Source: Marisa cornuarietis (Eukaryota > Mollusca > Gastropoda > Architaenioglossa > Ampullariidae). Taken from it: 64,000 nt of DNA. The DNA lies in the NCBI GenBank assembly GCA_004794655.1, contig SMMW01000003.1, positions 15,953,501 through 16,017,500 of the forward strand, read 5' to 3'. A model generated the notes under the pieces. The model was not told the DNA's origin. It saw only the letters and a list, made by a program, of their open reading frames with translations, and ran no database searches. This document shows positions 1-15,400 of the stretch, one piece after another (the first letter of the stretch is position 1; each line of letters starts with the position of its first letter). Both the position numbers and the translations under genes were made by a program.

Positions 1-386
1 CTTTTAGTTATAAAATGGTGAAAATGTGAAAATAAATTTATTTATTGTATTATTTATAAGGCAAAATATTGAAAAGGGGTTTCATTTTTGTTTGTCTAAA
101 TGTTACTACAATTTACTATTATTTAGATATACCTTTTTATTTTAGTACTAATATAATAATAAAAGACTTTGTATAGCATATTTTCTTTAAGTGAAATAGA
201 TGGTCACAGTTTAGGACTAGAAGTAGAACACATCAGCAATATTATTTGTCTAATGGCAGTATACATGAGTATCACAATTCTGAATAAGTTCAGAAAGTAT
301 GTTTAATGAATGCAAAGTTTGTTATACTGTGTTGTGGATTTATTATCTCAGAATGTATAACGTGAACTTTTATTAAATATTAACAG
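1..386. other. Intron upstream of the first visible exon
   Basis: AT-rich sequence with no supported coding segment. It ends in an acceptor, with AG at 385-386. The N-terminal half of the PH domain and the start codon, which the family requires, must lie further left. Confidence 0.7.
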
Positions 387-446
387 GTGGAACACAATTT
401 TCACTTCCTTGATTTTCAAGCCTTGGAAAGCAAGAAACCCAATCAG
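387..446 (+). CDS. CARMIL: CARMIL exon 1 of window (PH domain)
   Basis: Sixty bases, phase 0 at both ends, acceptor AG at 385-386 and donor after CAG at 446. It encodes [20 protein letters not shown], which matches the PH-domain strand region of CARMIL (vertebrate counterpart around the LTFSYLEIHG segment). Too short to be found as an open frame; recognised by homology and phase. Confidence 0.88.
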
Positions 447-3400
447 GTTTGCACTTTACTGCTGTCCCAGTTATTTGCTGTGTCAGGAGAGTATATGCTG
501 ACGATTTACTGAAGAAACCTTTTCTTTTAGGTCCTGTCAAAAGTTGGGAACAAAATCACTAACTCGTCACTTTACAGTTGACTTGAGCGCTATTATATTT
601 TTCTGATGACATTTTAGGTATGCCTATACAGATCATCTTTTAGTTTGTCATTTTATCCACCTGCAGTACTGCAGAAAGATTAACTGGTGATCATTTTGAC
701 TGCAGCTGCTATAACATGGTGAATAAAGCAAATGGTTTTGAATGAGAAGGTTACAGGCTCGATTTTTATTTCAGATACTTTTTATTTTTGTTACTCACAT
801 TTTGATTTGTACTTTTTTCTTGTTATGGAGAGCGTGTGGGTGTGTGGATGTTTTTGCATGCATGCCTGGCTATCTGTTTTAAACTTTAAGCTCAACAAGT
901 GTGTATGCGACACCGGTGTTTAGCTTAGGGCTTGGGGTAGGGTTTAGGTAACAGTTTTTGTTTTGGCAAAATGACCGAGCAGAGAAAACACACAGTTAAG
1001 GTCAAGCTTTGATTGTCAGCAACCGTGTTAGGATGTTCATGCATGTGTAGAACAAGTCAGTGGCAAAATGTCATAGGAAAAATATAGTTGTAACCTGGGC
1101 AGTTTATTTTACAGAAATGATGAATGGCATCATCAGATATATGAGATGGTGCACAACATAAGGAAGGTGTTTCAGTTATATACTGAGCTAAAATTTCCTA
1201 TTCACTAAGTTACATTGGAGCCTTGTGGAGAGAAGCAGAAGTGTGCACATCTTTGATATTTTATGCTTCCTTCTTAACCATTCTTATTAAATTTATATTC
1301 ATAAGTGATATATAGGCATTATTCTCAAAATGTGTTAAGCTTGGAAGTAGAAAGGTATTTTTTTTTAATTTTGCTGGCAAGGATAAGGTCTAAACAAAAG
1401 GAGCTGGGCAGACAAGGAAGTGGAAAAGGTAGTACACAGACATGATTAGACATGAAGACATGAAAACATGCTGGGACTAACACATTAGCAAATCATTAGC
1501 CTGTTGCTCACTTATGTTGAATATTCTTAATTAGGATCATCCAGTCATATGTGTCACCAAAATTCTTTACTCTGTTTAATAAATAATAATAATAAAATGC
1601 AAAAACCAAATAAAACCCTTTGCTTTGTGTAGTAGTTGCAGGTGCTGTTATAGTAAAAATGAGATCGTTTGTTAGTATTGTTGCTTTAATAATGCTTGTG
1701 TCTCTATGAGATAGCCTTAGTTGCTTACATGGCATAAAACATCAACTAACTTAATAATGCTGGTGAAGATTACGATAGCAGATAATTTGTGTCACGTCAA
1801 AAATTCTAGTTGATAGCAGGGTGTTGGTTTTAAAATCATCTCACCATGCAGCATGCACCTGTAAGCATTCTCTGCATTACATTAAAAAAAGAAGAGTAAA
1901 CACACCCAATGCATTTGAAACAAGGCCATGTTACTGTAATGTACCTACATTCGGGTTGTGGACTCTGATGTATTTTTCAGTTAGCCATTACAGTGGATGG
2001 AAAAGTGTATTCTTTCACAGCTCTGGAGGCAGACACAGAAGAGGTCAATCACATGATAACCCATATTGGGGTTTCACTGAAACACATCTTCCCAGCCTTT
2101 CCTTTAGAGTATGTAATGATATTCTTTTCTTATTTTCACTTTCTTTTGCAGTGTATTAGCAAAGAAAAGCCAATGAGTTGTAACTAAGCTGGCCTTCACA
2201 CAGGGAATTGCACTCTACAAATTCAGTTACCATTATTAATTAAACACTCAGATGCTTTTGCCTTCACCTTGTAAAGTCACTGCACACATGAAAGCTAAAG
2301 AGTCCCCTAATTTGATTTCCTATAGGCATGAAAAATTGGGGGTTTTTTGGTTGCTTTTTAGTAACTTTATAATGATGATTTTTGTTTAGGTTTAGGATTA
2401 AGAAAAGTAAATAAAATAGAAGTACAAGCCATTTATAGTTGACACTATTATTATGGTTGTGGTGAAGATTAGCAAGATTTAATTTCAGTTTAAATATTAT
2501 GGTTGTGGTGAAGGATAGCAAGATTTAATTTCAGTTTAAAACACTGTTGACTTGTATAGTTTGTGGTTACTTTTATTTTGGTGAGGACTTTGAGTGAAAG
2601 GCTGAAGATGACGGCTGTCCCTGCTATTGTGTCTGCAGTATGAATGTGTTGTGCTTTGGCTGTCAATAATGGATATGCATGTTTATCTGGAGTTCAGCTG
2701 GGTGCTAGCTTCTTTCTTTGTCTTTCAGCCTTGGCTCTGCAGACAGATGGGAATCTGCTTTACCAATTCACTTTTTTTCACTCTTCTTTGGGTTACATGA
2801 TTCTGCTATACATTGAATAATTTCCTGTCCATAGTAAATGAGTTCTGGAGATGATACACTTCTTTTGTTTAATTATCAATGAAGATTTACTCCATTTTAT
2901 CAAAGAATAGATTTTTTATCTGAGTTTTCTTTGCTTTAAGTGCATGCAGCTTATTTTATGTGTTCACTGTGTTCTTTGTCTTCCACTTTGGCTGGGACTG
3001 ACATTAATATTGACAACTCTTTTTATGAAATTAGAACAAAAGTACCTACTTTTTACACATAAATTTATCCATCATTTTATGTAGCATTGATTTGTGTTTG
3101 TTATTCTGCATGTTTAGTCTTCTACAAAATGCTTCCTTCCTCTGTGCAGGAGACTGATCATAAAAGTTGAAGTGTTGCCCCCAGAGCGTCTCCGAACAAT
3201 GCATGAGATGATTCGAGACATTGAAAATCGTGAAGTGGGACCTTGTGGAGGATTTACAACTATGTATGCATGCATGTGTGATTACTATGGTCTTCCATAT
3301 AGAGAAGAAGTGGCTTGGGTAAGCATGTTTTTCAACCGTGTTAAAGAAGAGATATGGGAGTTAAAGCAGTATCTAACAGCAAAACAACTCTGATGAAAGA

Positions 3401-6400
3401 ACAGTGTGCACATAATAAACTCTTCTTGTAGTGAGACAACATCAGATCTGTTTGTGGCACATACACATGGTGTGTTGCAGCTGTTGACTGACCAAGCACA
3501 AGACTTTACTCAAAATTTGGGATGACAGTTGCTGCACACACTATATAGACACAGAGACCTTGTTGCTGGGGACACGATGTCCTTAGAACTGAATTCACAC
3601 ACACGCATGTATTCCACAGGAAAGACGCCACCTCTAGGATGTAGTTAATCGATGATTAGCACAAAAGCAGGTGCTTCCTCTGGGGGATGGGCAACCTTAT
3701 CCTCATTCCACAGTGCCATCTCTGTGGTCAGTAGTCTCCCCATTTAGCTGACGAAGCTGGGAGCTCTGACATAGCCCTAATTACATGCTACCTTCATAAC
3801 TTTGCTATGGCTATTTAGCAAGTTAATAATGATTTACGGGTGTACAAGCATCTACATAAAAAAGTTTTGAAAATTTTCAATGATTTCCCAAATCCAGAGC
3901 ACGAAAAGAAAAAAATTTGTTACCAAACCTTTCTTGGAAAACACAGCTCCACTCCCCACATGCAATTTGACTTTACAGCTGTTAACTGTGTCTCAGTGGT
4001 GAGAGAAGAGATGGCCAGTGTCAAGTATTTATTCAGCCCCACTACCCCTTCTAGAATCTTTTGAACTACATCTGTTAAAACTGAATTAATGGAATGGTAA
4101 GATACCTTATCAGCAGCATTTTCAAAAGTTGATGAATATACACCATTCTCTCTCAAATAGGATGTGGACACAATCTACCTTTCCCAGGATTCCCGAGAAC
4201 TGTGCCTACGAGACTTTGATCACTTAAAAGAAAAGTGAGTAGATGATTTATTGTAAAGAGCATATGATGCTAATGTTGGCAGGTTGTGTGCATCTTGAGG
4301 GAAATAGTTATACAGACAAATATTTACAGTCATCTAAGTAAAGTTAGTAATGAAACCTGTTGTAAAACTGTAAAAAAAAAAAAGTTTTCAAACTATTTGC
4401 AAAATGCTTACATTTAGCAAAGTGTTCATTCATTTTCTATTTATTGAAAATTTCCATCTCATTTGTATGTGACTTTGTAGAAATTGTGCTGTTTTTAGAA
4501 GCTGATTATTTTTCAAGTATTTTATTGGCTAATTTACTTGTTTGATATGAATGATTTTTTTCTAAAAGGATAACCTGATGAATGTTTTTTTCGTCTTTTC
4601 AGAGATCTGATTCCCATCATCGGTGCTTTGGAACATAACACTTGGTTTACTGGCATAAACGTGAATAATATAAAATTGGTAAGTCCATCAATTTATGAGT
4701 ATGTGAGTGGATAATAGAGACTGTGAATTTACATGGATGTGCTGATTTGTGGATGTCTGGATGTATGTCCTGCATGCCAGAATGCATGTTAGAAAGAGTT
4801 GGGGGGTTGTGTGGTGATGGCATATAAATTATTTAAAAAGATTACATTTGTGACTATTGTTTAATGGTCATAATTACTTGCAAAATTAATAGATTTCAAG
4901 AAAGAGCTAGTGTGAACTAATCTGTGAAGCCAAATATAATAAAGTTATGTAGAATTTATTTTCAAAACAATAATTTCTTCCCTAGAAGAGTTGGTATATA
5001 GTTCTTGAGTAGGTAATGTTCAAAGTTTCTACAAGTCCATCTGATTGTCCGCAATAAATGCTGAGGTAGAACATCAGTAAAAATATAATGACGTTTTGGA
5101 TTTTAAATGATATATTAATGTTTATTATTTTATTATAATGACATATTAAGCTACAAGTCTTCATTAATATTTATCAAGAAGTTCCTGTTTGTTGTTTGTT
5201 AGAGCCACCTGCATGAGAATTCATTTTTTATGAGCAGTACACAGTGGATCAGTGATGCAGTTTTCTTTTCTGGGGCACTTTTTGGTCAATAGGTTTCACT
5301 CCATAAAAAGCAGCATTACTGGGTTGTATTTCTTTTCAGACTCCAGAGATGGCCAATGAGATTGTGAAGGTGATGCGGCGAAATGCATTCATTGAGGAAT
5401 TAAAATTATGCAACACTGGTGTTAAAGTGTAAGACTCCTTAGTATCATCTTATTATGATTTACATCCCTTCGTAGTTTGTTGTTCAGTGCTTTTATTTCT
5501 ATTTGCTTCTCAGGCAACCAGTGATTTTAAGTTTGTTTTTGACACATTTCTTAAGATAAAGATACTGTAATCCTCTATATGAAGGAACAGGATACTTTTT
5601 CTAACAGCTACCATTTTTCCTCATTAAAGATAATCCTTTATTTGGTTTTATTTTATAAAAAGTTTGTCATTTGAATATTTGTCATCTTTTAGTTCTTTTG
5701 TTTCAATGGAACACTTAGAAAAATAAAGCAAACTCAAGCATGCAGTGTTCAATTGCATACTTTGTAACTACACAGAGCCTCATAAGCCTACTCTAAAAAC
5801 AGAGCTATAGTATTTAAATCCGTCAGTGGCCATTGCTTTGACCTTTAATGTAAAAGTAGTAAGTTATTGTAGTATTGTGGTTATTGTAGCATTTTGTGCT
5901 CTGCTGATCATTTTAAGCTGATGTAAGCAGGCTTCCTCCTTCTTTTATACAGTGACTTCATTCAGAAGTTGTCCACAGCCATCCTTTCTAACAGTGGGAC
6001 CCAGCTTGGACTGCTTGATCTCTCAGGCAATACTATCGAAGATAGAGGTAAAATGTTTCTGCATTCAAGAAGAAATTAAATCTTCATAAAGATGTTTTTT
6101 TTAATTTGCATGCTCTCTATGAGTGTGAATATGTGCTATACAAATCTTAATTTATTATTATTATTAATAGCACTTTAAAATTATTTTCGTAGGAGTGACA
6201 TCATTGATGGGTACACTGAAGAGCTTGTCCAGAGGCTTGAATTACCTTGACCTTTCTCGCACTGGGTTAACAACAAAGTGTATTGCAAAGATCACAGAAA
6301 CGCTGTCACAGAGCCAGACTCTTCTAACATCGCTCAGAACACTTAAATTTGCAGATAATGGACAGAAAGGGGAAGATTTTTCTGTGAGTAAAGCTCTAAT

Positions 6401-9400
6401 TAAAATGTATATAGTTTTTTTTTTCAAAATTCTGTGTTTTGGAGGAAGAAGTGTTTGGGTTTTATATTTATTTATTACTTGCTTCATTGCAGTCTTTTAC
6501 TTTGTTTCTCTTAACATGGGGCTGAAAGTTTTAGTTTTTGTGTAGCTTTTGAGAGATTGATGAAAACTTGAAAGGTGCATTTTCTCAGAAGGTAGGTGTA
6601 GGCTTTAGTTTTTGACTTGAGAAGTCCTTACAAGGTCCAGCTATGATCTTCTCAACATACGGATGTGTTGATCTTTCAAGGTAGGGGATGATTAATTTGT
6701 TTTTTGGTCAGCATTTTCTTGTTGAAACTTACCCAGCGTCACCCTGTATCAGGAGGTCATTCATCTGCTTGTTACAGCCTCAAATGGAGCCAACTTTTAA
6801 ACTCTACTATAGTTTAGTAGATACTAAGTATGAGTTAATTCAGACATCTTGTGGCTGAGAATCTTTTGCACTATATTAATAATAATAATAATTATTATTA
6901 TTATCTTCTTGCTGGTAGATGTAAAGTTGTTTAGAAATAATACATTGTGAACATCTGTGACTGAAGACATAGTTATTTTTGCTGTTTTATTTGGTGATTG
7001 GTAGAGTGTATACAGCTTCTTGGCCCAGCCTAACAACCTGACAACTTTAGACCTGTCGGGCACAGATTGCACAATGGATAATGTAAGTAATGGTCTTGAC
7101 CTTGTTTTGTTTGTCATACAAAAGCATAAAATCTCATCTCTGAAAGGATTAGAAATAATAAGCTAAAGACCTAAGAGAAAAAAAAACCTTATCCATGTTA
7201 CATTTCTAACATAATAAACTTGACATATATACAAAACCTTATGAGAAATTTTGAGAGGTTAGAAACTGCAGACGTTGAAAGATGCTTTTTTTTAAAAAAA
7301 AAAGTCCTGCATTGTACTTATGTTAGAAATATCATTTATTCTGATTGTGCCTTAAAGCTTTATTGTGTGTATTGAGTCACTGACTTTGTCAGTAGGAGAA
7401 AAGGGATATGTTTAGTTAGAACTGTCTATTCATCTGTGTTTTGTTATTCCCTTTCTTCTTTATTCTTTGTTTTATTCTCCCCATTTTGGGGAGGGGCTTA
7501 GGTGGGTAAGGGTGGACTTTGGGTTCATTTTGCAAACCTAACTGGGATTCTTTCATGCTAGCCTGACAATCTCTCTTACAGCTCTGTAGCCCTCTGATAC
7601 ATGGCTGTCCCCATCTTACTGCACTCAGCCTTGCTGGGACTGTATTCACTCAAAAGAAAACTAAGGAAGTGTTAGTTCCAGTGTCATGGAAACAGTATTT
7701 TGCCAGCGCTTGCAATCTGCAGCGACTGGACTTGTCAGCAACTAGACTACCTCCAGAGGCTCTCAAGTATGTAGTTGAATGTGTGTGTGTGTGTGCATGC
7801 ATTTATTGTGTTCATACGTGCACATTTGTGTGTGATTTAATGAGAGAGAGAGAGAGAGAAGGAAAGGGAAGAAATACCTTGATAAAACTGTCTAGAAAAC
7901 TGTCTGTAAATATTCTAGTTATTCTTTTTTTTTAACTTCCTAAAGGGAACTCCTGCTTGGGTTGGCAAGCAATCCCCACATTCGCAATGTTGAGCTTGAC
8001 CTCAGTAGCAATGAGCTGGGCACTGCAGGGGCTCATGTGATTGGGGGCTGCATTGCCAATATTACTTCCCTTGCTCGCTTAGACCTCAGCAACAACAGTA
8101 AGTTTTAGCTAAATGTATGGGTGTACAGTTGTCTTAAAAGTACAAGGTTTGATTTTTATATCTTGATCCATTTTGAAGACAGCGATGTGCTAAGCTGTCT
8201 ATAGACACCTACAGGCTAATTAATGTGGAAGACTAACGGCAGATGGCATGTAAATTTTGTGTATTTAGAGAAAGTATAGTGTCATGTTACTTGATGCTTG
8301 CACCTCATATGCAGTTCAACATAACATGAGTACTAGTAGCACTTCTGTTTCACATAGCTCCTATCTGCAGTTTTTGAATTGATCAGTTGACCTGTTGCTA
8401 TTATACAAATGCATAAAATTAGTGTTTGACTTCTTCAGATCTTGAAGTGCTAGACTTATTTTGATTGCTAATGGTAATATAAAATGCTGATTTTTCAATT
8501 TTGCAGATTTTGACACAGATTTGAGAGTGATCTTGCCAGAAATCGCCAAAAACAGGCACCTGAAGCATTTAGCCATTGGAAGAAATTTTAGCATGATCAA
8601 ACCCAAGTAAATTGATTTCTGCTCATTTAAGCCAAAATAAATTAACGTTTTACTTAATGTTTAAGGAATCTAAAATAACATTTGTCTATATCACTTTAAT
8701 TAAACTTAAGTTCTATTTTTTATGGATGTGTATATATATATATATACTGTTATAATTAAAGCTTATATTTCTGTTAGTTTGACATGAGGTAATCAAACTT
8801 GTATCTATAGTGTCCGAAGTAAATTAGAGTAAGTTGAGGTCTGTACTTAAATAATCTTAGAAAGTTGCATTTAAGATAGCATGTTAACATTCAACATTAC
8901 AGCTTTATAATGGTTCTGCTCAGTGACATTAGTGTAAAGGAAAATTGCTCCCTATAATTTAAAGACAAGAGAATGTGCATATGCTTTATATGTGTGTTTG
9001 CTGTATGTATGTATATGTACATGTGTGTGTGCGTGTGTGCGGTGTTTTTGTGGGGTGTGTTGTGATATGAGTTGTATACTGTGTGCTGTGATGTCATATG
9101 TATTGTTGTAAAGTATGTTGTGGGGTTGTTTTGTGGTGTGGTATGTTTTGTGTGTGTGTGTGTGATCATTTACAGAAACTGGGGACATAGTTGGGTAGAG
9201 GCTGGGGTTAGTGCAGCGTTTCTCAACCTTTTACTTGTGACGCCCCCCCAGACGAATAAAGGTACGTCCGCGCGCCCCCCTTAGCCACTAATACCTATAT
9301 GAGATATGAGAAAATGACCGCCTTTGCGGCCCCCTTTTCAGCAGCTTGCGCCCCCCTTGGGGGGCGCGCCCCCCAGGTTGAGAACCGCGGGGTTAGTGTA

Positions 9401-12400
9401 TTATTTGAAAATTTAGGTTGAGTTAGGGTTAGGTTTAGTGTGAAGGTTAAGCTTTGAAAACTACACTTGTTTTGAAGTTTTCATGTTTTTTTCACAGCAA
9501 AGAGGTCTTTTTTGGAATTAGGAGGAGGGTGATGCATGTGAACGTTATTGTGCCCAGGTGCTGCTTTATGCAAAGAAAGATTAGTTATTTTGTCCAAAAA
9601 AAAGACTTTCAGCAACCAGGGACATGGTAAACTGGGGACTATCCCCAGTTTGTATATATACTTTATGAATAGGGTGGGTGAGTGTTTGGGGTGTGTGCAT
9701 GTATGTATGTTTTATTATCTCAGGTATAATCATTGTGCCAAAATTGGAAAGTACATGACATTCTATTTCTGTTACCTTCCATGTTCTATAATTTTAGTAC
9801 CTTGCATATTATCATGGGCCACCTATAATCTTGATGTGATCTGTGTTGTTATTTTAGGTACATGATGCACATTATGGATGGTCTGGTACAACTCATTCAG
9901 GAGGACGCATCAGTAAGTCTGGCAAGAGTTTCTCTAGTTTATTTTCAGTTCACATGTATAACTTAAAATTGTATGGATTTGAAACATTATTGGTACTGGT
10001 TTAAGAGAGCTACCCTGGGAAGATTAAGGATATAAGTATATGATATATAGACCACGTCATTATTATTATAAAGAAGATATGTTGGTGCTGTTTTTGTTTT
10101 AAGGCTGAAACATTTTAAGCAATGGAACAGTACACTCCTCTTAGTCCTTGTTTTAAATATTGAATCTGAAAGAGCATTTTTTTGGGGGGGAAACAGGTTC
10201 TGGAATCTTTGTCCTTGGCTGAATCTAAACTGAAGCATGATTTAACTTTTGTCATCAATGCTTTGGGTAGCAACACATCACTGCAAGAAATTGACATCAG
10301 GTAAGAATTTTTAAAAGATTACCTTGTAATTTATTATTTGTACATAATTTGTTGATGTTACTTGATGTTATGTCACACGCATGTATTTCGCATCATTCAC
10401 GCATGCACAAGATGTATATATGTTCTTTCGTTCAACAACAACCCAAGACAGATCCTCCAATATGGGTCCTGTGTAAATTTAATAATACAATATACTGGGT
10501 TGTCATTCAAGCATCCACTGTATTACCAAAATCACTCAATCACAATGCCTTTCACAGTGAGTTTTCTCTGGTAACACCATTGAGCATACACTAACGTTTG
10601 TAGCATATAGTTTGTTAACCAGATACAGTCATGTACTCTCTGGTACTCACCCGCCCTTTTATGCAGTGGTGTTCTCCTCTTGTGGCGACCCATGTCGTTC
10701 GGAATATGGCTGAATGGGCAATTTTACATCTGTACCACAATTGCATAGCTAAATGGCACCACGATGTCCCTGTAAGCACTTATTTCCACTGAATGAAATG
10801 ATGTCTTTGAGGTATCCAAGGGGTAATGAAGGCAACACAGAAATGATGCCCAAACGAAGAGGACCAACAGCCCTTCACGTAACCAGCTAGTACCATCCAG
10901 CAGACTTTCTGCCCTACAAACTGTCCCAATAGTATATTGTTATAGATGTCAAGACAAGGGTACACTATTGTCCAGAAGAACAACATTCAAAAAAAACTGT
11001 TCATGTCAGGCTTGGAGGGCAAAGTCTCCACTTCTCATGGGCAGCCTGACTCTGGAAGTGAAAGACTTGCCACCCATTTACAATTTATACAGCACACTTA
11101 TCCTTCTAAAACCTCAAACAACTTACACAGTCACTCACTTTTCTCTATTTTCATGTGTGGTTCAAAATGTCCGCAGTTAACAGGCTCCATTTTCAGCTGG
11201 CTCTATTATTGTGTCATAACCTTCACACTTGAACAATCTAGACAAAATTTTTTTGGTAAAAAACAATTTATTTTTAACAATTGTCTCTTTAGTCTGTTAA
11301 AAGCATTGAAGTTTGGCAAATACACCTCATATTTGTTCAGTGCTGGATGTGACTGCTTTGAAAAAAATGCAAAACATATTGATTGTTTCATACTGCATAT
11401 TGTGGTGTAGAGAGAGGGTTTGTGGGGATGCATGCACTTGTAGATGCTTGAATGTAAGACATGTATTCACATACACGAGAGAAACAAATGCTTGTATGTA
11501 AGACATTTATTCGCATACATGAGAGAAGCAGAGAGAATGGGATGTGTGAAGGAAGTCCAGATATATGTTTATAAAGATGTCTGTCTTCGCATGCATTTCA
11601 TCTGTTTGTTCATTTCTTTCATAGTTCTATGTAAGATCTAAAAACTAAATTGTTTTTCTTGCTATTGAATATAACATGACCGATGTCATTTTCCTCCTAT
11701 TTTCAGTGGAAACAGTATAGGAGACTTTGGTGCACGCATGCTGTGTAAAGCACTCCAGATCAACACTCATCTACAGACAGTAGTATGGGACAAAAATGGA
11801 GTCACAGCTCAGGGATTTGAAGATATTGCTGAAGCATTGGAAAAGTGAGTGATGTTGGTACCGTTTTCAAGAAGTATTTCACTAAATTTCAGTCCTTGCG
11901 AATCAATGAATATCTACTTAACCCTCAGGATATGCGACTTTGATATACGAAAAAACATATAGGTATGCATAAAATTCCCCCATTTTCAAGACAAATCGTA
12001 AATAATAGAATGTTTAAGTTGAAAAATTGCAGAAATCATCTTTTCCTACCTGGATCAGTCTGGAATAAATTGCAAATTCTTATAAATCCACAAATATTAG
12101 GTATATTGAATTGACTTTCTAAAAATTGTTTTGTACACAAAGTTACACACAGCATTTATCTAGCTGTCTAGTCCTATAAGTCCTGTAAATCTGAAAGATT
12201 TGTGGACCACTTACTTTCAAAATTACTGTCTGCACAGTCAGAAATATCATGTAGCATTTATTTAGATGTTCAGCATTAGCATGGTTATGAGTTTCATTGA
12301 TTTTTCTGTTGTCTTCCTCTGCTTTGTGCACGAACCATCATTTTTGCTGATTAGAGGATACAGCTCCAGAAATGGTTCAGCTAAAGCTATGTGGTGTTAT

Positions 12401-15400
12401 CTCCCATTTCCAAAGCTCATATATTCCTAAACAAATTAGTGATTTATGCTTTAAGACATTCAACACTGAACAAGGTCTGCCTGAAAAGCAATGGGACTGG
12501 TGTCACAAACAGTTTATTTCAATTCCAAACAACAAACCACATGGTTTCCTTTTCAAAGTGATCCCCTTTTCAGACAGACCTTGTTTGTGCTGCAAGACAT
12601 CATAAAAAGGATTATCACCGATTGTTGGTGAGCTGAAAACTGGTAAAGTGCATTTGGCCTTTACTTCTGCTTATTAATCTTCAAAACAGAGAAAAGTCAC
12701 ATTTTTTTTCTTTACATAAGCTCTTTCAAAGAGTTTAATTAATTAAAATCAGAAAGACTTTTTGTGGGCCACTCTTTTAAAAAAGTGCATCAGATTTTGT
12801 CCCACTTTTATTTTTAAATACAATTAATGACATGTTCTTTACTCACTCACATTATAATCATGTTAAGTATCTTTGAAGAAATTTAAGAGGTAAACTTTAT
12901 TGCTGGATTTAGAAATTTCACAATGAAGCGGATGCCGTTTCCTGTAAATGATGCTGCAGCTGCCATGAGATTGCAACCAGAACGCACAGAGGTTGCTTTA
13001 CAGAAGGTAAGGCTGGAGAATTTTTGTTACACTTAATCACTGTTTTGCATGACCCATTTAATTAACAATAGAAATAGTATAGACTTTAAGATAAAATTGT
13101 AGGCAAAGCTATTGAACCCTTGGTTGAATTAAATTTCCTAAAATGAAGAGATTTTGAATATACTGGCTGCCCCCTGGGAGGTGTAATCATGTGGCCAAAT
13201 GACGTGCAGCAATTGGACAAGTATGTGTGTGATAGAATGAGTGATGTACAGCATACTTATTTGGAAGCCCTTTAACGAAAAGTGTGTTCGAACAGGTTGA
13301 GAGACTGCTGCAGCGTAACCATAGCCCTCGCAAGTTTGCATCAGATCAGCAGTATCGTTTGCAGCAGGGGTTCCTCATCAGTTCCACACAGCAGGTGAGC
13401 AGAAACAGGATTTGAGCATTGTGCTATAGGTATTTTGTGCAATTCTTTGCACAGTCCTTTTTTAGGCTAGAGAAAAGAAATCTATTGCAACATTACCTTT
13501 CATTCTTTAAGATTTTCTTGAGGTGTTAGACACATGTAGCTGTTGCCATATTATCTGACCAAAAACATGACCTTTGTGGTTGCATGCTCATTAGTCAAGT
13601 TTTAAATGCTTACACAAATGCTTATATTAACATATAATATGTGAAACAGAACATCCATTTGATGTAGATTTGCAAACTGTGGACAGAGAACAGAAGCAAC
13701 GCCGCTTAAACCAACACAGGGCAGGTGCATTTTGTGATGTAGGCTGAAGGGAGTGTTGGGAATATTCTTGTTATCTTGTGTGGAATAAAGGGAGTGCTGA
13801 ACATTCCTATTATATGGAGTAGACTGAAAGAGTGCTGAATTAGAACGTACTCCTGAGACATTATTAATTGTATGTTTCTCTTCTTTTGTTTCCTTCAGAT
13901 GGTAGATCGTCTCTGTGTACAAGTGCAAGATGAAATTAATGCACTCACCGTGAGCAATTCTGAAACTTTGAAGGAAGAGCTTGATCAAGCAAGCAAAGTT
14001 ATCAAAGATGCTGACAACTCAAAACAGGTTGACACCATGCATTTCCATCCATCATTCATTTGATTAAAAGAAATACTTTAAGTTCCTCAGTCACTTTTTT
14101 CCTTTTTTGTTTTTTGTTTTATTAAAGTGTTGTGTAGGTGGGGAAGATGGAAAGGGAAAGATGAAGAAGAGATGAACCTTGGTATATTCACTAATTGTAA
14201 TCTGCTATGAAATGTCCAGGGATTTTGTTAGCATACTCATTGTGCAGGTATAGTCTGCCATCTACGTGAACAAATAAGTACACTGCAAAGCACCATGCCT
14301 TTTGTTTATTTCATTTTAGTAAATATTTTTGGAAAATTGTTGCAGCATTTTAAGTGGGTATATTCCTGGCTTATTTTTTTGTTTGTTTTCGATTTATTTG
14401 TCTTTTGTATCAATCTGGGAAAACCTTTTTTAATTTTCCTTCTCTCTGTTGCAGCTGCTGCCAAGACTTCAGGTGGTAGGAGCTCAGATGTTGGACTCTG
14501 GAGACGCAGTGGAGACTACGCTTCAAACCATGGCAGAGAGTCTCAGAACTGTCATGGAACAGACTATTCAGGTGAGTGGTGGGTCTTTGTCCAAGTAAGT
14601 AATATAAATGCCCAGATGAATTGCCCGATATTCCTTTTTATGTAGAACCTGTGTTACTTTGATGCAACACTCATCTTTATCTTTCTAGAATTAACTCCTC
14701 TTGCTCAACAAATTGTTACCTTTTGTTGTAAAATGTAGCTGTTTACATAGCTAGTCTAGCTCTCTTTGTGAGATAACAAAAATGTATATGTTGCACATGA
14801 CAATTGTTACCTCCCTTCAGTGATGGATGTGAGCCTTTACTGAATAAAGAAGTCTAAGTCTACTGCATACTGAAGGTATTACAAGGTTGTGATGTAACAC
14901 TCTACCAACAAAACCCTCACCATGGTAAATTTAAAGCTAAAACAATTCAGTACATGTTAATATTACATATCTTCCTTCCATGTATTCTAATCCTCAGATG
15001 GCTAGACACAGCTCACCAATGCAGGCCATGTCTACTGGCTGTTTTCAAAATAGAAGATAGCCCCCCCCCCCCGAAAAAAATCCTTTTCCCATGAAAAAGT
15101 GGGGATAAGAAGTAAAAGAAAATGTTGATCCTTGACCATCATTACTGTGGTACCAATACCGTAGGATCTGACTATATTAGCTGTCTTATTTGTAGTTATA
15201 CTCTTAGCAGCTACTTAAAGATAGAACAACTGCACCAGAGAGAGAAATATGTAGAAAACAGTAGCAGACATGAAATCAGGTGATCATTGTAAATGTATGT
15301 TGGTCACTGGCTATGCATTTTTTCCCCAGAAAACCGTGGAGGACATGCTGAAGTGTACACTAACTCACTGTGCTGGAATCATGGCTGATAAAGTAAGTGA

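Noticed and set aside
1821..2159. 112-codon plus-strand frame overlapping exon 2
   Set aside because: The real exon 2 is read in another frame (in phase with 1993-2108), which matches the PH domain; this frame does not.
8897..9188. Thr/His-rich minus-strand frames
   Set aside because: Derived from the TG-rich simple sequence in intron 12.
10946..11410. 154-codon plus-strand open frame
   Set aside because: It lies wholly within CARMIL intron 14, has a mixed composition without any motif and overlaps frames in other phases. Treated as chance.
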